Notes under the pieces: generated by a model | What the model saw: the letters and a program-made list of their open reading frames with translations, nothing else | What the model was told of the DNA's origin: nothing | The model's database searches: none | Source of the DNA: Syntrophus aciditrophicus SB | GTDB taxonomy: Bacteria > Desulfobacterota > Syntrophia > Syntrophales > Syntrophaceae | Reading direction: 5' to 3' | Length of the DNA: 64,000 nucleotides | NCBI RefSeq assembly: GCF_000013405.1 | Contig: NC_007759.1 | Span: forward strand, 869,001-933,000 | Translations under genes and position numbers: made by a program | Shown here: positions 26,474 to 35,680 of the stretch, one piece after another | Layout of the letters: every line of letters begins with the position of its first letter | Position numbering within the stretch: the first letter of the stretch is position 1

Positions 26474-27472
26474 ATGGCTGACGCTTTCTTCTGCAAACCC
26501 TCCCTGACGGATCTATCCCCAAAAAAACTCACCGGGGAAGATTCCCGCTATGATGAAGGCTGGAGGCTGGCCGGAAAACGGGAGACCCTGAGGCTCCGGG
26601 CGGAAATTCTTCACAGCATACGCCGGTTTTTCCGGGAACGGGACTATCTGGAGGTGGATACGCCCATTCTGATACCAGCCCCGGCTCCGGAATCGCACAT
26701 CGATGCCGTCGCCTGTGGCTTCCAGTACCTGCAGACTTCGCCGGAACTCTGCATGAAAAGGCTGCTTGCCGCCGGATATCCGAGACTTTTTCAGATCTGC
26801 AGCTGTTTCCGCGAGGCGGAACGAGGGACACGCCATCTCCCTGAATTTACTCTCCTTGAATGGTATGCTCAAGGAAAGGATTACATGTTTCTCATGGAGG
26901 AGTGCGAAGCCCTGCTGCGCTTTCTTGCCGTTACTCTGTACGGGAAAGAGGAGATCACCTTCCAGGGGAGCCGCATCGACCTGTCAGCTCCGTGGGAGCG
27001 GCTGTCCGTGAACGAAGCCTTTCTGCGTTATGGAGGGATATCGGCCCGGCAGACCCTGGCGGAGGACATTTTTGACGAAGTTCTCGTCTCCCGGATTGAA
27101 TCCAGACTGGGGATAGAACGACCGACCTTTCTGTACGATTATCCTGTTGAACTGGCCGCCCTGGCACGGGCGAAACCGAATGATCCCTCTCTGGCCGAGC
27201 GGTTTGAGCTTTATGTTGCCGGGATCGAACTGGCCAATGCCTTTTCCGAACTGATCGATCCCGTTGAACAGAGCCGCCGCTTCGAAGAAGCACAGCAGGA
27301 ACGCCGGGCTCTTGGCAAAAGCCCCTATCCCTGGCCGGAGCGTTTTCTGCGCGCACTATCCGCAATGCCCCCTTCGACGGGCATTGCCCTGGGGATCGAT
27401 CGGCTGGTGATGCTGATGACGGATCGTGCGTTCATCGATGATGTGGTGGCCTTTCCTCCGGAACGATTATGA
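26474..27472 (+). CDS. epmA: EF-P (R)-beta-lysine ligase EpmA
   Basis: 332 residues, about the length of E. coli EpmA (325) and far shorter than lysyl-tRNA synthetase. It has only the class II catalytic core: motif 2 FREAERGTRHLPEFTLLEWY, motif 3 GIALGIDRLVML, and no anticodon-binding domain. It activates beta-lysine and attaches it to Lys32 of EF-P. Starts nine bases after efp on the same strand, certainly the same operon. Confidence 0.95.
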   Translation: MADAFFCKPSLTDLSPKKLTGEDSRYDEGWRLAGKRETLRLRAEILHSIRRFFRERDYLEVDTPILIPAPAPESHIDAVACGFQYLQTSPELCMKRLLAAGYPRLFQICSCFREAERGTRHLPEFTLLEWYAQGKDYMFLMEECEALLRFLAVTLYGKEEITFQGSRIDLSAPWERLSVNEAFLRYGGISARQTLAEDIFDEVLVSRIESRLGIERPTFLYDYPVELAALARAKPNDPSLAERFELYVAGIELANAFSELIDPVEQSRRFEEAQQERRALGKSPYPWPERFLRALSAMPPSTGIALGIDRLVMLMTDRAFIDDVVAFPPERL

Positions 27473-27597
27473 AATCGGGGCAGGATAAAGAGTCGGTAAG
27501 GATGCCGCTGGAAAATGGCATATTGACAAGGCCTCCTTTTTTCATTAGACAATAGCCTCCATGCCAATATTTGTTTACAGGGAGTAAAAAGTAAAAA

Positions 27598-28344
27598 GTG
27601 AAAGAACTTGCATCGGTCAACACCGTTGATCTGGGAGGGCAATTGCACGGCAGTGTGCTAAGCATGGTCATGGACGCGGGTCTTCTCGTTCAGTTTGTGC
27701 TGCTTGTCCTGCTGCTGTTTTCCGTCGTTTCCTGGGCCATCATTGTGACCAAGTACCGGAGTATCCGAAAGGTCAACGCGGAAAACAGTCTTTTTCTGGA
27801 CGCTTATATGAAATGCAGCAATCTGGCGGATGTCCTTCCGGAAGCCAAAAAATATTCCTCTTCGACTCTTGCCGGGGTGTTCCGTTCCGGTTATGCGGAG
27901 CTTGTTAATTTTGCAAAGGCAACCCAGGGGGCGTCTTTCCGGGATCGTGATGATGCCGTCCCGAGCCCGGAAATCAAGGGCCTCGATAATGTGGAGCGGG
28001 CGCTGAATCGGGCATGCAGTGCGGAAGCCACCAAACTGGAAGCGGCACTGGGGTTCCTCGCCACTACCGGCAGCGCAAGTCCTTTCATCGGCCTGTTCGG
28101 GACGGTATGGGGGATCATGGATACTTTCCGCGGTATCGGTTTTCAGGGGTCGGCCACCCTGGCGGTTGTCGCGCCGGGCATTTCCGAAGCTCTGATCGCG
28201 ACGGCGGCGGGGCTTGCCGCGGCAATTCCGGCGGTTATTTTCTATAATTACTATCTGAATCGCGTCAAACTCATGACTCTGGAAATGGATCACTTCGCGT
28301 CAGAATTGATCAACATTGTCGAACGCTATTATATTAAAGGCTGA
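27598..28344 (+). CDS. tolQ: Tol-Pal system proton channel TolQ
   Basis: 248 residues. MotA/TolQ/ExbB family with three membrane helices: one near residues 22-46 (FVLLVLLLFSVVSWAIIV) and two at about 150-230, with GLFGTVWGIMDTF and VVAPGISEALIATAAGL typical of TolQ. It forms the proton channel with TolR that energises the TolA link to the outer membrane. GTG 27598 is the start used, with GGGAG 16 bases upstream; an internal ATG at 27664 would begin at the first helix. First gene of tolQRAB-pal-cpoB. Confidence 0.93.
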   Translation: MKELASVNTVDLGGQLHGSVLSMVMDAGLLVQFVLLVLLLFSVVSWAIIVTKYRSIRKVNAENSLFLDAYMKCSNLADVLPEAKKYSSSTLAGVFRSGYAELVNFAKATQGASFRDRDDAVPSPEIKGLDNVERALNRACSAEATKLEAALGFLATTGSASPFIGLFGTVWGIMDTFRGIGFQGSATLAVVAPGISEALIATAAGLAAAIPAVIFYNYYLNRVKLMTLEMDHFASELINIVERYYIKG

Positions 28345-28376
28345 AAACTGAAAGTTTGGAGGTTTCAGTATTCAAT

Positions 28377-28802
28377 ATGCGTTACTCGCGAAAAAGATCT
28401 TTTACCGACGGGCGGCCCATGGCGGAAATCAACGTCACTCCCCTGGTGGACGTCGTCCTTGTTCTGCTTATCATCTTCATGGTCACAGCGCCGATGCTCC
28501 AGATGGGCATCGATGTGAACCTTCCCAAAGTGAAATCCCGGAGTGTTGACGTCAATGAAGAAAAAGTCGTTCTCACCATTGACGGCGCAAAGGAAATTTT
28601 TGTGAACAAGACAAAAATTCCCCTGACTGAGCTGGGTCCCCGGCTGGAGGGTGTCTTTGCCAACCGCCTCGACCGGGAACTTTATATGCGGGCGGACAGA
28701 GCCATCCCTTATGGATTCGTTGTTGAGGTCATGGCGGAAGTCCGGAAAGCAGGCATCGATAAACTGGGCATGATTACCGAACCGCCAGAGGAAGTAAAAT
28801 GA
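28377..28802 (+). CDS. tolR: Tol-Pal system protein TolR (ExbD family)
   Basis: 141 residues from ATG 28377, preceded by TTGGAGG at a suitable distance; a TTG at 28356 would put the start inside the ribosome site. One membrane helix with the conserved proton-carrying aspartate in PLVDVVLVLLIIFMV, then a periplasmic domain with KSRSVDVNEEKVVLTI. It works with TolQ to harness the proton gradient. Overlaps tolA by four bases (ATGA). Confidence 0.92.
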   Translation: MRYSRKRSFTDGRPMAEINVTPLVDVVLVLLIIFMVTAPMLQMGIDVNLPKVKSRSVDVNEEKVVLTIDGAKEIFVNKTKIPLTELGPRLEGVFANRLDRELYMRADRAIPYGFVVEVMAEVRKAGIDKLGMITEPPEEVK

Positions 28803-29614
28803 CCGTTGACCGCGCGTTCGGGTTATCCCGGGAGGATCGGGGAGGCCTGCGGCGCATGCTTGTTCTCTCTCTCCTTCTCCATGCCTTTGCCCTGTCGCTG
28901 TTCTTCGTTTGCGTTCCGAAAGCCTCATCACCAAAGTTGACCTTTGGTCCCGATTATGCCGTCAGTCTGGTCAGCTCCGCGGATCTGCGCATGGATGGCG
29001 GTAATTCTTCAAGGGAACTTGCGAAGGAACTGGCAGACATTCCTGAACCTGAGCCTGCGACTCTGCCGGCGGCGCCGGCGAAGCCGGAGGGAAAAGTTTC
29101 CCGCAGCGAACCGGCTTCCCTTTCTCCGGTGCCGGTCCGGAAGGTGGAACCGATGAAAAGACAGGATGGCGCCTTAGGAAAAGCCATAGAAGAGATTCGC
29201 CGGCGGGTGGAATCAGCAGGGCAGAAGCAGGCCTCTGCCCCGGCCTATCCCGGCGGGGGAATAACTTCCGATTCTCCGATTGGCGGGAGTCCTGCCGGTG
29301 CGGTTGGTGATGCTGAACTCGGAGCCCGGATGAAGGCCTATTATGGCTCCATCTGGATGAGGATCAAAAGGCACTGGTCCATGCCGCCCGATCTGCTCCC
29401 GCGGCAGAATATCGAGGCGGTGATTCATGTCCGGATTCTCCGCAGCGGAGCGGTTGAGGGGATCAGCTTCGAACAGCGTTCCGGGAATTCATATTTCGAC
29501 GAATCCGCAATGCGCGCCGTCCGCAAGGCGAGTCCCTTTCCTCCATTGCCGGAAGGAACAGGAGAGGAAGGCATCGAAATGGGCATCCGTTTTCATTCAT
29601 CCGAACTGAGGTAG
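28799..29614 (+). CDS. tolA: TolA/TonB-type energy transducer
   Basis: 271 residues. One N-terminal membrane helix (about 20-40), a Pro/Glu/Lys-rich periplasmic spacer with VEPMKRQ, and a C-terminal TonB-like domain with KRHWSMPPDL, VHVRILRSGAVEGISFEQRSG and PFPPLPEG. Position between tolR and tolB defines it as TolA. The helical spacer is much shorter than in E. coli TolA (about 421 residues), as in many Deltaproteobacteria. Confidence 0.88.
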   Translation: MTVDRAFGLSREDRGGLRRMLVLSLLLHAFALSLFFVCVPKASSPKLTFGPDYAVSLVSSADLRMDGGNSSRELAKELADIPEPEPATLPAAPAKPEGKVSRSEPASLSPVPVRKVEPMKRQDGALGKAIEEIRRRVESAGQKQASAPAYPGGGITSDSPIGGSPAGAVGDAELGARMKAYYGSIWMRIKRHWSMPPDLLPRQNIEAVIHVRILRSGAVEGISFEQRSGNSYFDESAMRAVRKASPFPPLPEGTGEEGIEMGIRFHSSELR

Positions 29615-29758
29615 CCAACACCAGACACAATACTGCAAGAGGGATAAAGGGCGGCAGAAAGAAAGCGATGCTGCCGCATGGATCACACGACAGAAGACCG
29701 GCACCGAAGCTGGCGACGAAAAGCGACTTTGGATCAGTCGCAGGAAACGGGGAAAAGC

Positions 29759-31168
29759 ATGATTCCAGAGAAAGAAAAGGCGGGGGAGCAGAGGAAGCGG
29801 CCGGATGGAATGTGCGGTGTAAGACGCGGGATGGGGGTGCTGCTCCTTTTCTGCGCGGTCGCTTTGTGCGCTATGCCCTTTGTCGTTCGATCCGTCTGGG
29901 GGAAGGTTTATATCGACATCGATTCCCCGGCGTTTCAGAAAATCCCGATTGCCGTTGCCGATTTTGCGCCTCTGAACGGCAATCAGGGCCATGCGGATCT
30001 CTCGTCCTGGTTTCCCGGCGCTGTGCGCAAAACCCTTGATCTGACCGGGTATTTCAATATTCTGAACAGGACGGGCGGACCGCGTGATCAAAGTCAGACC
30101 GGAGCAGTCCAAGCGCAGGCGGCCTACGGGGAATGGCGAAGTCTTGGTGCGGAATATCTGATTCAAGGCGGCTTCTCTTCCCGGGGGACACAGCTGGTCG
30201 CGGAATTCCGCCTTATCGACATTGTGCAGGGGCGTCAGCTGATGGGAAAGCAGTATACCGGAGGATTTGAAGACCGCAGGGACATGGTGATCCGCTTTGT
30301 TCAGGAAGTCCTTTCGCTTCTGACCGGTGGGGAAGGTTTCTTTGATACGCGGATCGCCTTTGTTGTCCGTCAGGGTCGTTCTTCAAGCCTCCACACTGTA
30401 GGGTTCGGTTCGCAGATCGACGGCCGGGACCTTGCCCGGGTAGCCGGCAGTCCTTCCCTGATCCTTTCACCGCGCTGGTCTCCTGATGGACGTTATCTTG
30501 CTTTTTCTTCCTATCGCGACGGGAAACCGGATATCTTTGTCGTATCACCCTCCGGCAGCGGTTTGAAGAAAATAGTCAGTTTCCAGGGACTCAATCTTCC
30601 CGGAGCCTGGTCTCCCGATGGACGGAGTCTGCTTCTGACCCTGAGCAAGGACGGAAATGAAGAAATCTACGTCATGGATGTGCGCAGCGGTCAGGTGCGT
30701 CGACTGACCCGCAATTCAGCGATTGACGTCTCTCCCGTCTGGTCTCCCGATGGGCGCAGGATCGCCTTTGTCTCCAACATTTCCGGTTCGCCGCAGATTT
30801 ATGTCATGAACGCGGATGGCGGGGATGTCCGTCGACTGACCTATTCGGGAAATTACAACACAACTCCTGCCTGGTCGCCCCGGGGGGGGAAGATTGCCTA
30901 TGAGGGGAAGGTCGGGAGCGGTTATCAGATTTTCTCGATTGACGAGGATGGCGGCAATGTCCGGCAATTGACCTCCGGAGCGGGCGATCATGAATTTCCT
31001 TCCTGGTCTCCCGACGGTCGATTCCTGACATTCAGCCTCCGCAGCGGCGGCCGCAGTCGGATCAATATTCTCAATGCCAATACGCTGGAAGTGCGGACTC
31101 TTTATGAAAGTACCGATCGTTGCCTGGGGCCCGCCTGGTCGCCCAGGCTGAAACAGGCTTTAAGATAG
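29759..31168 (+). CDS. tolB: Tol-Pal system beta-propeller protein TolB
   Basis: 469 residues from ATG 29759, preceded by GGGGAAAAGC; an in-frame ATG at 29678 lies farther upstream without a ribosome site. Hydrophobic signal segment at about 23-40 targets it to the periplasm. N-terminal anticodon-binding-like domain (VADFAPLNG) and C-terminal propeller blades with repeated WSPDGRxxxF (RWSPDGRYLAF, VWSPDGRRIAF, SWSPDGRFLTF). It interacts with Pal and TolA to keep the outer membrane in contact with the wall. Confidence 0.92.
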   Translation: MIPEKEKAGEQRKRPDGMCGVRRGMGVLLLFCAVALCAMPFVVRSVWGKVYIDIDSPAFQKIPIAVADFAPLNGNQGHADLSSWFPGAVRKTLDLTGYFNILNRTGGPRDQSQTGAVQAQAAYGEWRSLGAEYLIQGGFSSRGTQLVAEFRLIDIVQGRQLMGKQYTGGFEDRRDMVIRFVQEVLSLLTGGEGFFDTRIAFVVRQGRSSSLHTVGFGSQIDGRDLARVAGSPSLILSPRWSPDGRYLAFSSYRDGKPDIFVVSPSGSGLKKIVSFQGLNLPGAWSPDGRSLLLTLSKDGNEEIYVMDVRSGQVRRLTRNSAIDVSPVWSPDGRRIAFVSNISGSPQIYVMNADGGDVRRLTYSGNYNTTPAWSPRGGKIAYEGKVGSGYQIFSIDEDGGNVRQLTSGAGDHEFPSWSPDGRFLTFSLRSGGRSRINILNANTLEVRTLYESTDRCLGPAWSPRLKQALR

Positions 31169-31258
31169 GAATGCTGCCGAGGTTTTCACGGCAACAGGGC
31201 AGGGTTGGTATGTAAAACATTGATTTGTCTAAAAATAAAAAATATTTGGAATTTAGGG

Positions 31259-31287
31259 TTGACCTTCTTTGACCGACTGTGATTTAA
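31259..31287 (+). promoter_or_regulatory. Candidate promoter of pal-cpoB
   Basis: TTGACC at 31259-31264 and ATTTAA at 31282-31287 with a 17-base spacer; matches four to five of six bases each. It could give pal extra expression from the 215-base tolB-pal gap. Confidence 0.35.
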
Positions 31288-31383
31288 ATTTCCACTGTTG
31301 TGTGCATTTCGTCCGGAGTGCGGGAAAGACGCGGTATTTTTAAGGATGGTTGTTGTGAAGCATGAAGAAAGGAGAAAAAGAGG

Positions 31384-32016
31384 ATGAGGATGAGATTGAG
31401 AGAACTGGTGATGTTCGCCTGCGTTCTATGTCTGGCCTTTGTATTTACGACAGGCTGTGCCAAAAAGCAGGTTCTTCAGGAGGGGGAAGCTGCTGTTGAA
31501 AAAGCGGCAGGCGCCGAGGTGAAGCCGGCAACTGAGCCGGGTCTCACTCCGGAAGAACTGGCGGCCAGGGAGAAGGCTTTAAAAGAGCAGGCCTTGAAAG
31601 AACAGCAGGAAAGGGAACGTCTGGCAGGAGAAAAGGCCGCGGCCGAGAAAGCTGCCGCAGAGGCTGCTGCCAGGGCGGGCGAGGTGCTCGTGGACATCAA
31701 TTTCGAATTCGATCAATCCAGCCTGACCCCCGAGTCCAGAGAAATTCTGCAGAAACACGCGGCCTGGCTTGCCGCACATTCCGGTTATTCCCTGGTGATT
31801 GAAGGTCACTGTGATGACCTGGGTACGACGGAATACAATCTGGCCCTCGGTGAACGGCGTGCCGCGGAGGCAATGAGATTCCTTGTTGCATTGGGCATCG
31901 ACAGATCACGGATTAAAACCATCAGCTACGGGGAGGAAATGCCTCTCGATCCTGCGGAAACTGAAGAAGCCCGGGCCAAAAACAGAAGGGCTCATTTCGT
32001 AGTCACTCCGAAATAA
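31384..32016 (+). CDS. pal: Peptidoglycan-associated lipoprotein Pal
   Basis: 210 residues. Lipoprotein signal with Cys25 (FTTGC), a coiled Ala/Glu/Lys-rich linker (about 55-100), and a C-terminal OmpA domain with INFEFDQSSLTPES, IEGHCDDLGTTEYNLALGERRA and NRRAHFVV, which binds peptidoglycan. ATG preceded by AAGGAGAAAAAGAGG. Outer-membrane anchored partner of TolB. Confidence 0.95.
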   Translation: MRMRLRELVMFACVLCLAFVFTTGCAKKQVLQEGEAAVEKAAGAEVKPATEPGLTPEELAAREKALKEQALKEQQERERLAGEKAAAEKAAAEAAARAGEVLVDINFEFDQSSLTPESREILQKHAAWLAAHSGYSLVIEGHCDDLGTTEYNLALGERRAAEAMRFLVALGIDRSRIKTISYGEEMPLDPAETEEARAKNRRAHFVVTPK

Positions 32017-32037
32017 TAAGGTGCGGAGGGAGGTCCT

Positions 32038-32880
32038 TTGAAAAGCTTTGGATTGCTTGCCGTGGCGGTCGGTCTGGTCATTTTTTCAGGCTGCGCCACC
32101 ACGAAAGATTTGAACAGAACGCAGACTGATCTGAATCAGAAAATTGAGATCGTCAGTGAAAAAGTGACGGCCGCCGATTCGAACATTGCCGTCTTGAGGA
32201 AAGACGTTGACGCCGCCGTGGAAGGTCTGCGGAAAAGTCAGGCGAATATGGGCGCCGATCTCTCTGAACTTCGGGAACAGGTCCAGCAGGTGCGGGGCCA
32301 GGCGGAGTCTTTGCGAAAGGAAGTCGGGTCTCTGAACGGAAAGGCCGGCAAGAAGGATGACGAGAACAAGGAAATCAGAGAAAAACTGGATCAACTTTCC
32401 CAGAAGGTGAACTTTCTGGAAACCTTTCTTGCAATCGGCGACAAAAATGGCCATGCGGCTGCCAGCAACGGAACCAAGGCTAAAGACAACGTGAAGGCAA
32501 AGACGACCAGCAGGGAAGATCAGTATGCAGCCGCTTATTCTTTCTTCAAGGAAGGCAAATATGAGAAGGCAAGAACTGAATTCGAGAATTATCTGAAGGC
32601 CAATCCCAAAACGAGCTATTCCGATAACGCCCAGTTCTGGATTGGTGAAACCTACTACTTTGAAAAAAAATATGAAAAGGCCATTCTGGAATACGAAAAA
32701 GTAATCAAGAACTATCCTGATGGAAATCGGGCGGCGAATGCCCTTTTCAAACAGGGTTTATGCTTTCTGATGCTGGAGGATAAGGCCAGCGCCAGGCTGA
32801 TCTTTCAGCAGGTCATCAAGGATTATCCCAACACAAGCCAGGCGAGAACGGCGCGGGCTAAACTCCTGGAAATCAAATAA
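32038..32880 (+). CDS. cpoB: Tol-Pal system protein CpoB/YbgF
   Basis: 280 residues. Begins at TTG 32038, which follows a strong GGAGGGAGGTCC site; no ATG exists nearby. Lipoprotein signal with Cys19 (IFSGC) is unlike E. coli CpoB, which is soluble. Residues about 25-130 form a coiled coil, then three TPR units starting QYAAAYSFFKEGKYEKARTE. CpoB links septal peptidoglycan synthesis to Tol-Pal. Last gene of the operon, followed by a terminator. Confidence 0.9.
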   Translation: MKSFGLLAVAVGLVIFSGCATTKDLNRTQTDLNQKIEIVSEKVTAADSNIAVLRKDVDAAVEGLRKSQANMGADLSELREQVQQVRGQAESLRKEVGSLNGKAGKKDDENKEIREKLDQLSQKVNFLETFLAIGDKNGHAAASNGTKAKDNVKAKTTSREDQYAAAYSFFKEGKYEKARTEFENYLKANPKTSYSDNAQFWIGETYYFEKKYEKAILEYEKVIKNYPDGNRAANALFKQGLCFLMLEDKASARLIFQQVIKDYPNTSQARTARAKLLEIK

Positions 32881-32937
32881 TTCAAATGCCGGCGCTGCCT
32901 GTGCGGCCACAGCCGAAGCCGGGATAAAAAGTCCAAT

Positions 32938-32977
32938 AAAAAAGACGCAGCAGACCTTGATCCGCTGCGTCTTTTTT
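32938..32977. terminator. Bidirectional terminator between cpoB and the LolB-like gene
   Basis: AAAAAAGACGCAGC (32938-32951) pairs perfectly with GCTGCGTCTTTTTT (32964-32977), loop of twelve bases, with T/A tails on both sides. It serves the convergent genes on both strands. Confidence 0.85.
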
Positions 32978-32995
32978 ATTACCGGATCATTATTT

Positions 32996-33886
32996 TTATT
33001 GCCTGTTCAGCCTCAATGGTTCAATGCCGGGAGGGATTTCAAGAGAAAACAATTCCGGCTGAATTTCCTGAAGAAACTCGATATCCGTGTAACTCAGCTT
33101 CAGCGTTGTGGGATTAGGAGAGCCCGTCGTAACCGATATTCTTGCCGGAAAACCGGGCGCCTTCTTTAGGCCGCCATAAGCCTCGAATCGTACCGAATAT
33201 AAAAGTTCTCCGTTATTTCCCCACCGGGCAGCCCGGACAAGTTGATTGGATATCGGCTTCAGCCAGAAAACCTGGGCTTTCTCCTCTCCTCTGTAAACTT
33301 CCAGGCGGTATTCTTCCTTTTCCTGAAACCCTTTCAGGATGATATCCTTATCCCGGATCAGCGGAATGGTTCCCCGCAGCAGGGCAAGCATGTCGGACAA
33401 CTGAAAATGAGGGGAAATAAAAGGGAGAAAAGAGGCAAGCTGCACCGGGGATGGCGTTCCGATATAATATTTGCCTTCCTGCGGCAGAAAGACTTTCAAT
33501 TCTCCATTCTCAATGGTGAGATAGAAATCCGGCGGACCGAAGAGGGGAAGGGACTCCATGCGGAGACGTTCCGGATACTGCAGCAGAAAGGCGATCTTCA
33601 ACGGGTAGCGGCCGGAAGATGTGGTCAGATCGATCCTGGCCAGAGCCTTCAAGGCTTGAGGATTTCTTTCTTCTTCCATGAGCTGCTGCCATCGGGCCTG
33701 TGGGGAAAAAAGGGGAATATCCTGAGACACAGGCTTTACGGCCGGCGTCAGGGTGCATCCTGAAAACATCAGCAGTGCCAGGAAACCGGAAAGGACAAGG
33801 AACCGACACAGCCGGCTTCCGGATCCGTTGTCCCTGCCTGCCCTGAATTCATCATTGGGTTTGTTTGAAACAGTCATTATGTACAT
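32996..33886 (-). CDS. LolB-like/DUF4292 outer-membrane lipoprotein
   Basis: 296 residues from ATG 33886 (ATG 33877 is equally possible). A lipobox ends at Cys44 (LLMFSGC), unusually far from the start. The mature part is beta-rich with LARIDLTTSSGRYPLKIAFLL and YPERLRMESL, resembling LolB and DUF4292 proteins that receive or guide lipoproteins at the outer membrane. It starts 28 bases after the TPR lipoprotein on the same strand, the usual arrangement in Deltaproteobacteria. A true LolB function is a family-based inference. Confidence 0.7.
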   Translation of the reverse strand: MYIMTVSNKPNDEFRAGRDNGSGSRLCRFLVLSGFLALLMFSGCTLTPAVKPVSQDIPLFSPQARWQQLMEEERNPQALKALARIDLTTSSGRYPLKIAFLLQYPERLRMESLPLFGPPDFYLTIENGELKVFLPQEGKYYIGTPSPVQLASFLPFISPHFQLSDMLALLRGTIPLIRDKDIILKGFQEKEEYRLEVYRGEEKAQVFWLKPISNQLVRAARWGNNGELLYSVRFEAYGGLKKAPGFPARISVTTGSPNPTTLKLSYTDIEFLQEIQPELFSLEIPPGIEPLRLNRQ

Positions 33887-33914
33887 ATTAAGAGAAAATT
33901 TACCCCACGGCCGT

Positions 33915-35606
33915 TCAACGGCGCAGTTGCTCGATCTTTTGCCGGAGCTGACTGTTTTCCGGAGCATATTTCTGCGCCCGTCTGTATGCATCCAGAGCCT
34001 CCTGGAACCGTCCGGCCTTCCGGAGGGCGTCACCAAGATGTTCAGCGATGGTAGGATCATCGGGAATCCGTTTATCGGCTTCCTTGAGATAGCGGATCGC
34101 CTGTTCGATCCTGTTCTGCTTGAAATACACCCAGCCCATGCTGTCCAGGATGTATCCGTTGTCAGGTTTCAGGATCAGTGCCTGTCGGATCAGCTTTTCG
34201 GCCTCCGCAAGATGAATCCCCCGTTCAGCATAACTGTAACCGATGAAATTGAGGGCCTCTGCATGTTCCGGATCGATTTCCAGGACGCGCTTCATCTCTT
34301 TTATACTGTCCTCGAATCGATCCATTTTACTGTAAACTTCCCCAAGCCCGTAATGGAGTTCCTCGCTTCGGGGGAAGTCCTTCAAGCCTTCTTTAAGAAG
34401 ATTTTCGGCTTCCGGATACTGCGCCTTTTCCTGATAAAGGGAACCCAGGTAGGCGTAAAGGTTTGGAGCTTTCGCCTCTGTGGAAAGGGTTTCCCGGATC
34501 AGGCTGATGGCGGCATCGATCCGCCCCTCCTCTCTGAGGAGCATCCCCATCCGGATGCGCGCGTTGCCATACCATTCCGAATCCGGAGCAACCTTCCCAT
34601 AGGTATCCATCGCCTTGTCATTTTCCTGTTGTTCGTCATAGACGGAAGCCAGAAAATAATAGATCTTCTGATCGGACGGCGCCAGTTTCAATGCCTTCTG
34701 AAAGGCCTCAATGGCCCGGTCATATCTCTGCTGTTCATAATAGAGCAATCCGAGGGTAAAATGGACGTCCTTATTGGAATCGTCAATCGTCAGGCTGTCA
34801 CGAAAGACAGCTTCCGCTGCCTGATAATTTCCCTGGCGCAGATAGAATTCCCCTAGTCTTAGCCGGATGCCGACCTGTTCGGGATAACGTTGAATAAAGT
34901 CCTTATAGATGTTGACGGCCTGTTCGAGTTTTTTCTGCCTTTCATAGAGCAGTGCAAGATCGATCAGTGCCGATTCCAGTGATGGCTTTAGAAGAAGGGT
35001 TTTTTTGAAATATTGTTCCGCCTCGCTTTCGCGCCTCAGTTCAACCAGAACCTTCGCCATGTAGTACGTTCCCATGACGTTATCGTGATCATTTTTCAGC
35101 AGTAGGGAATACATGTCGACGGCTTTATCATAACGCTCCGTTTCGGCATAGAGCGTTCCCAGGTAAAGATAGGCCGAGGTATTCTTCGGATCGATTTCAA
35201 TGACCTTCCGGTAGGATCGTATGGCATTTTTATAGTCCTTCATGTTGATGTAGAGATTCCCGAGGATGAGATGGACATCCACGTCATCGGGATCGTGGAC
35301 AAGGGATTCTTTGCAGAGATCGACGGCTCTTCTGAAGTCACCCTTTTCAACATAGAGCGAAGCCAGTTCCTTCATGAGGTGAGAGGAAAGGGGATCATGC
35401 CGGAGCGCGGTTTCCAGTTCTTGAATAGCGTCATCCAGTCGTCCATCCAGGGCGGAGAGAACCCCCAGGGTATAGTGATAGCCGGCGGTGTAGGATGACG
35501 GATCTCTGCCTGAGATCTCTTTCCCGGATTTCAGCCGAACCTGCGTGCAACTCACCGCGGCGAGGAAGACGAAGACAAGAAGAATCCTGACTATAATCCT
35601 GTACAT
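33915..35606 (-). CDS. TPR-repeat lipoprotein
   Basis: 563 residues. Lipoprotein signal with Cys20 (LAAVSC) and about 14 TPR units covering the rest (typical unit: GNYQAAEAVFRDSLTIDDSN). Likely periplasmic, anchored to a membrane, and probably a scaffold for a cell-envelope complex. Middle of the minus-strand unit ctpA, deacetylase-like, TPR, LolB-like. Similar large TPR lipoproteins are common in delta- and gamma-proteobacteria; the partner is unknown. Confidence 0.85.
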   Translation of the reverse strand: MYRIIVRILLVFVFLAAVSCTQVRLKSGKEISGRDPSSYTAGYHYTLGVLSALDGRLDDAIQELETALRHDPLSSHLMKELASLYVEKGDFRRAVDLCKESLVHDPDDVDVHLILGNLYINMKDYKNAIRSYRKVIEIDPKNTSAYLYLGTLYAETERYDKAVDMYSLLLKNDHDNVMGTYYMAKVLVELRRESEAEQYFKKTLLLKPSLESALIDLALLYERQKKLEQAVNIYKDFIQRYPEQVGIRLRLGEFYLRQGNYQAAEAVFRDSLTIDDSNKDVHFTLGLLYYEQQRYDRAIEAFQKALKLAPSDQKIYYFLASVYDEQQENDKAMDTYGKVAPDSEWYGNARIRMGMLLREEGRIDAAISLIRETLSTEAKAPNLYAYLGSLYQEKAQYPEAENLLKEGLKDFPRSEELHYGLGEVYSKMDRFEDSIKEMKRVLEIDPEHAEALNFIGYSYAERGIHLAEAEKLIRQALILKPDNGYILDSMGWVYFKQNRIEQAIRYLKEADKRIPDDPTIAEHLGDALRKAGRFQEALDAYRRAQKYAPENSQLRQKIEQLRR

Positions 35607-35680
35607 AAGTCCTTCGGTTAAAGTGTCTTGACTTTAGGGGATATTCAAGACGTCTGAGGGTTGTCGGCCGAGCGGCCTTT

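Noticed and set aside
31476-31700. Ala/Ser-rich minus-strand frame opposite pal
   Set aside because: Mirror of the Ala/Lys/Glu-rich linker of Pal, not a gene.
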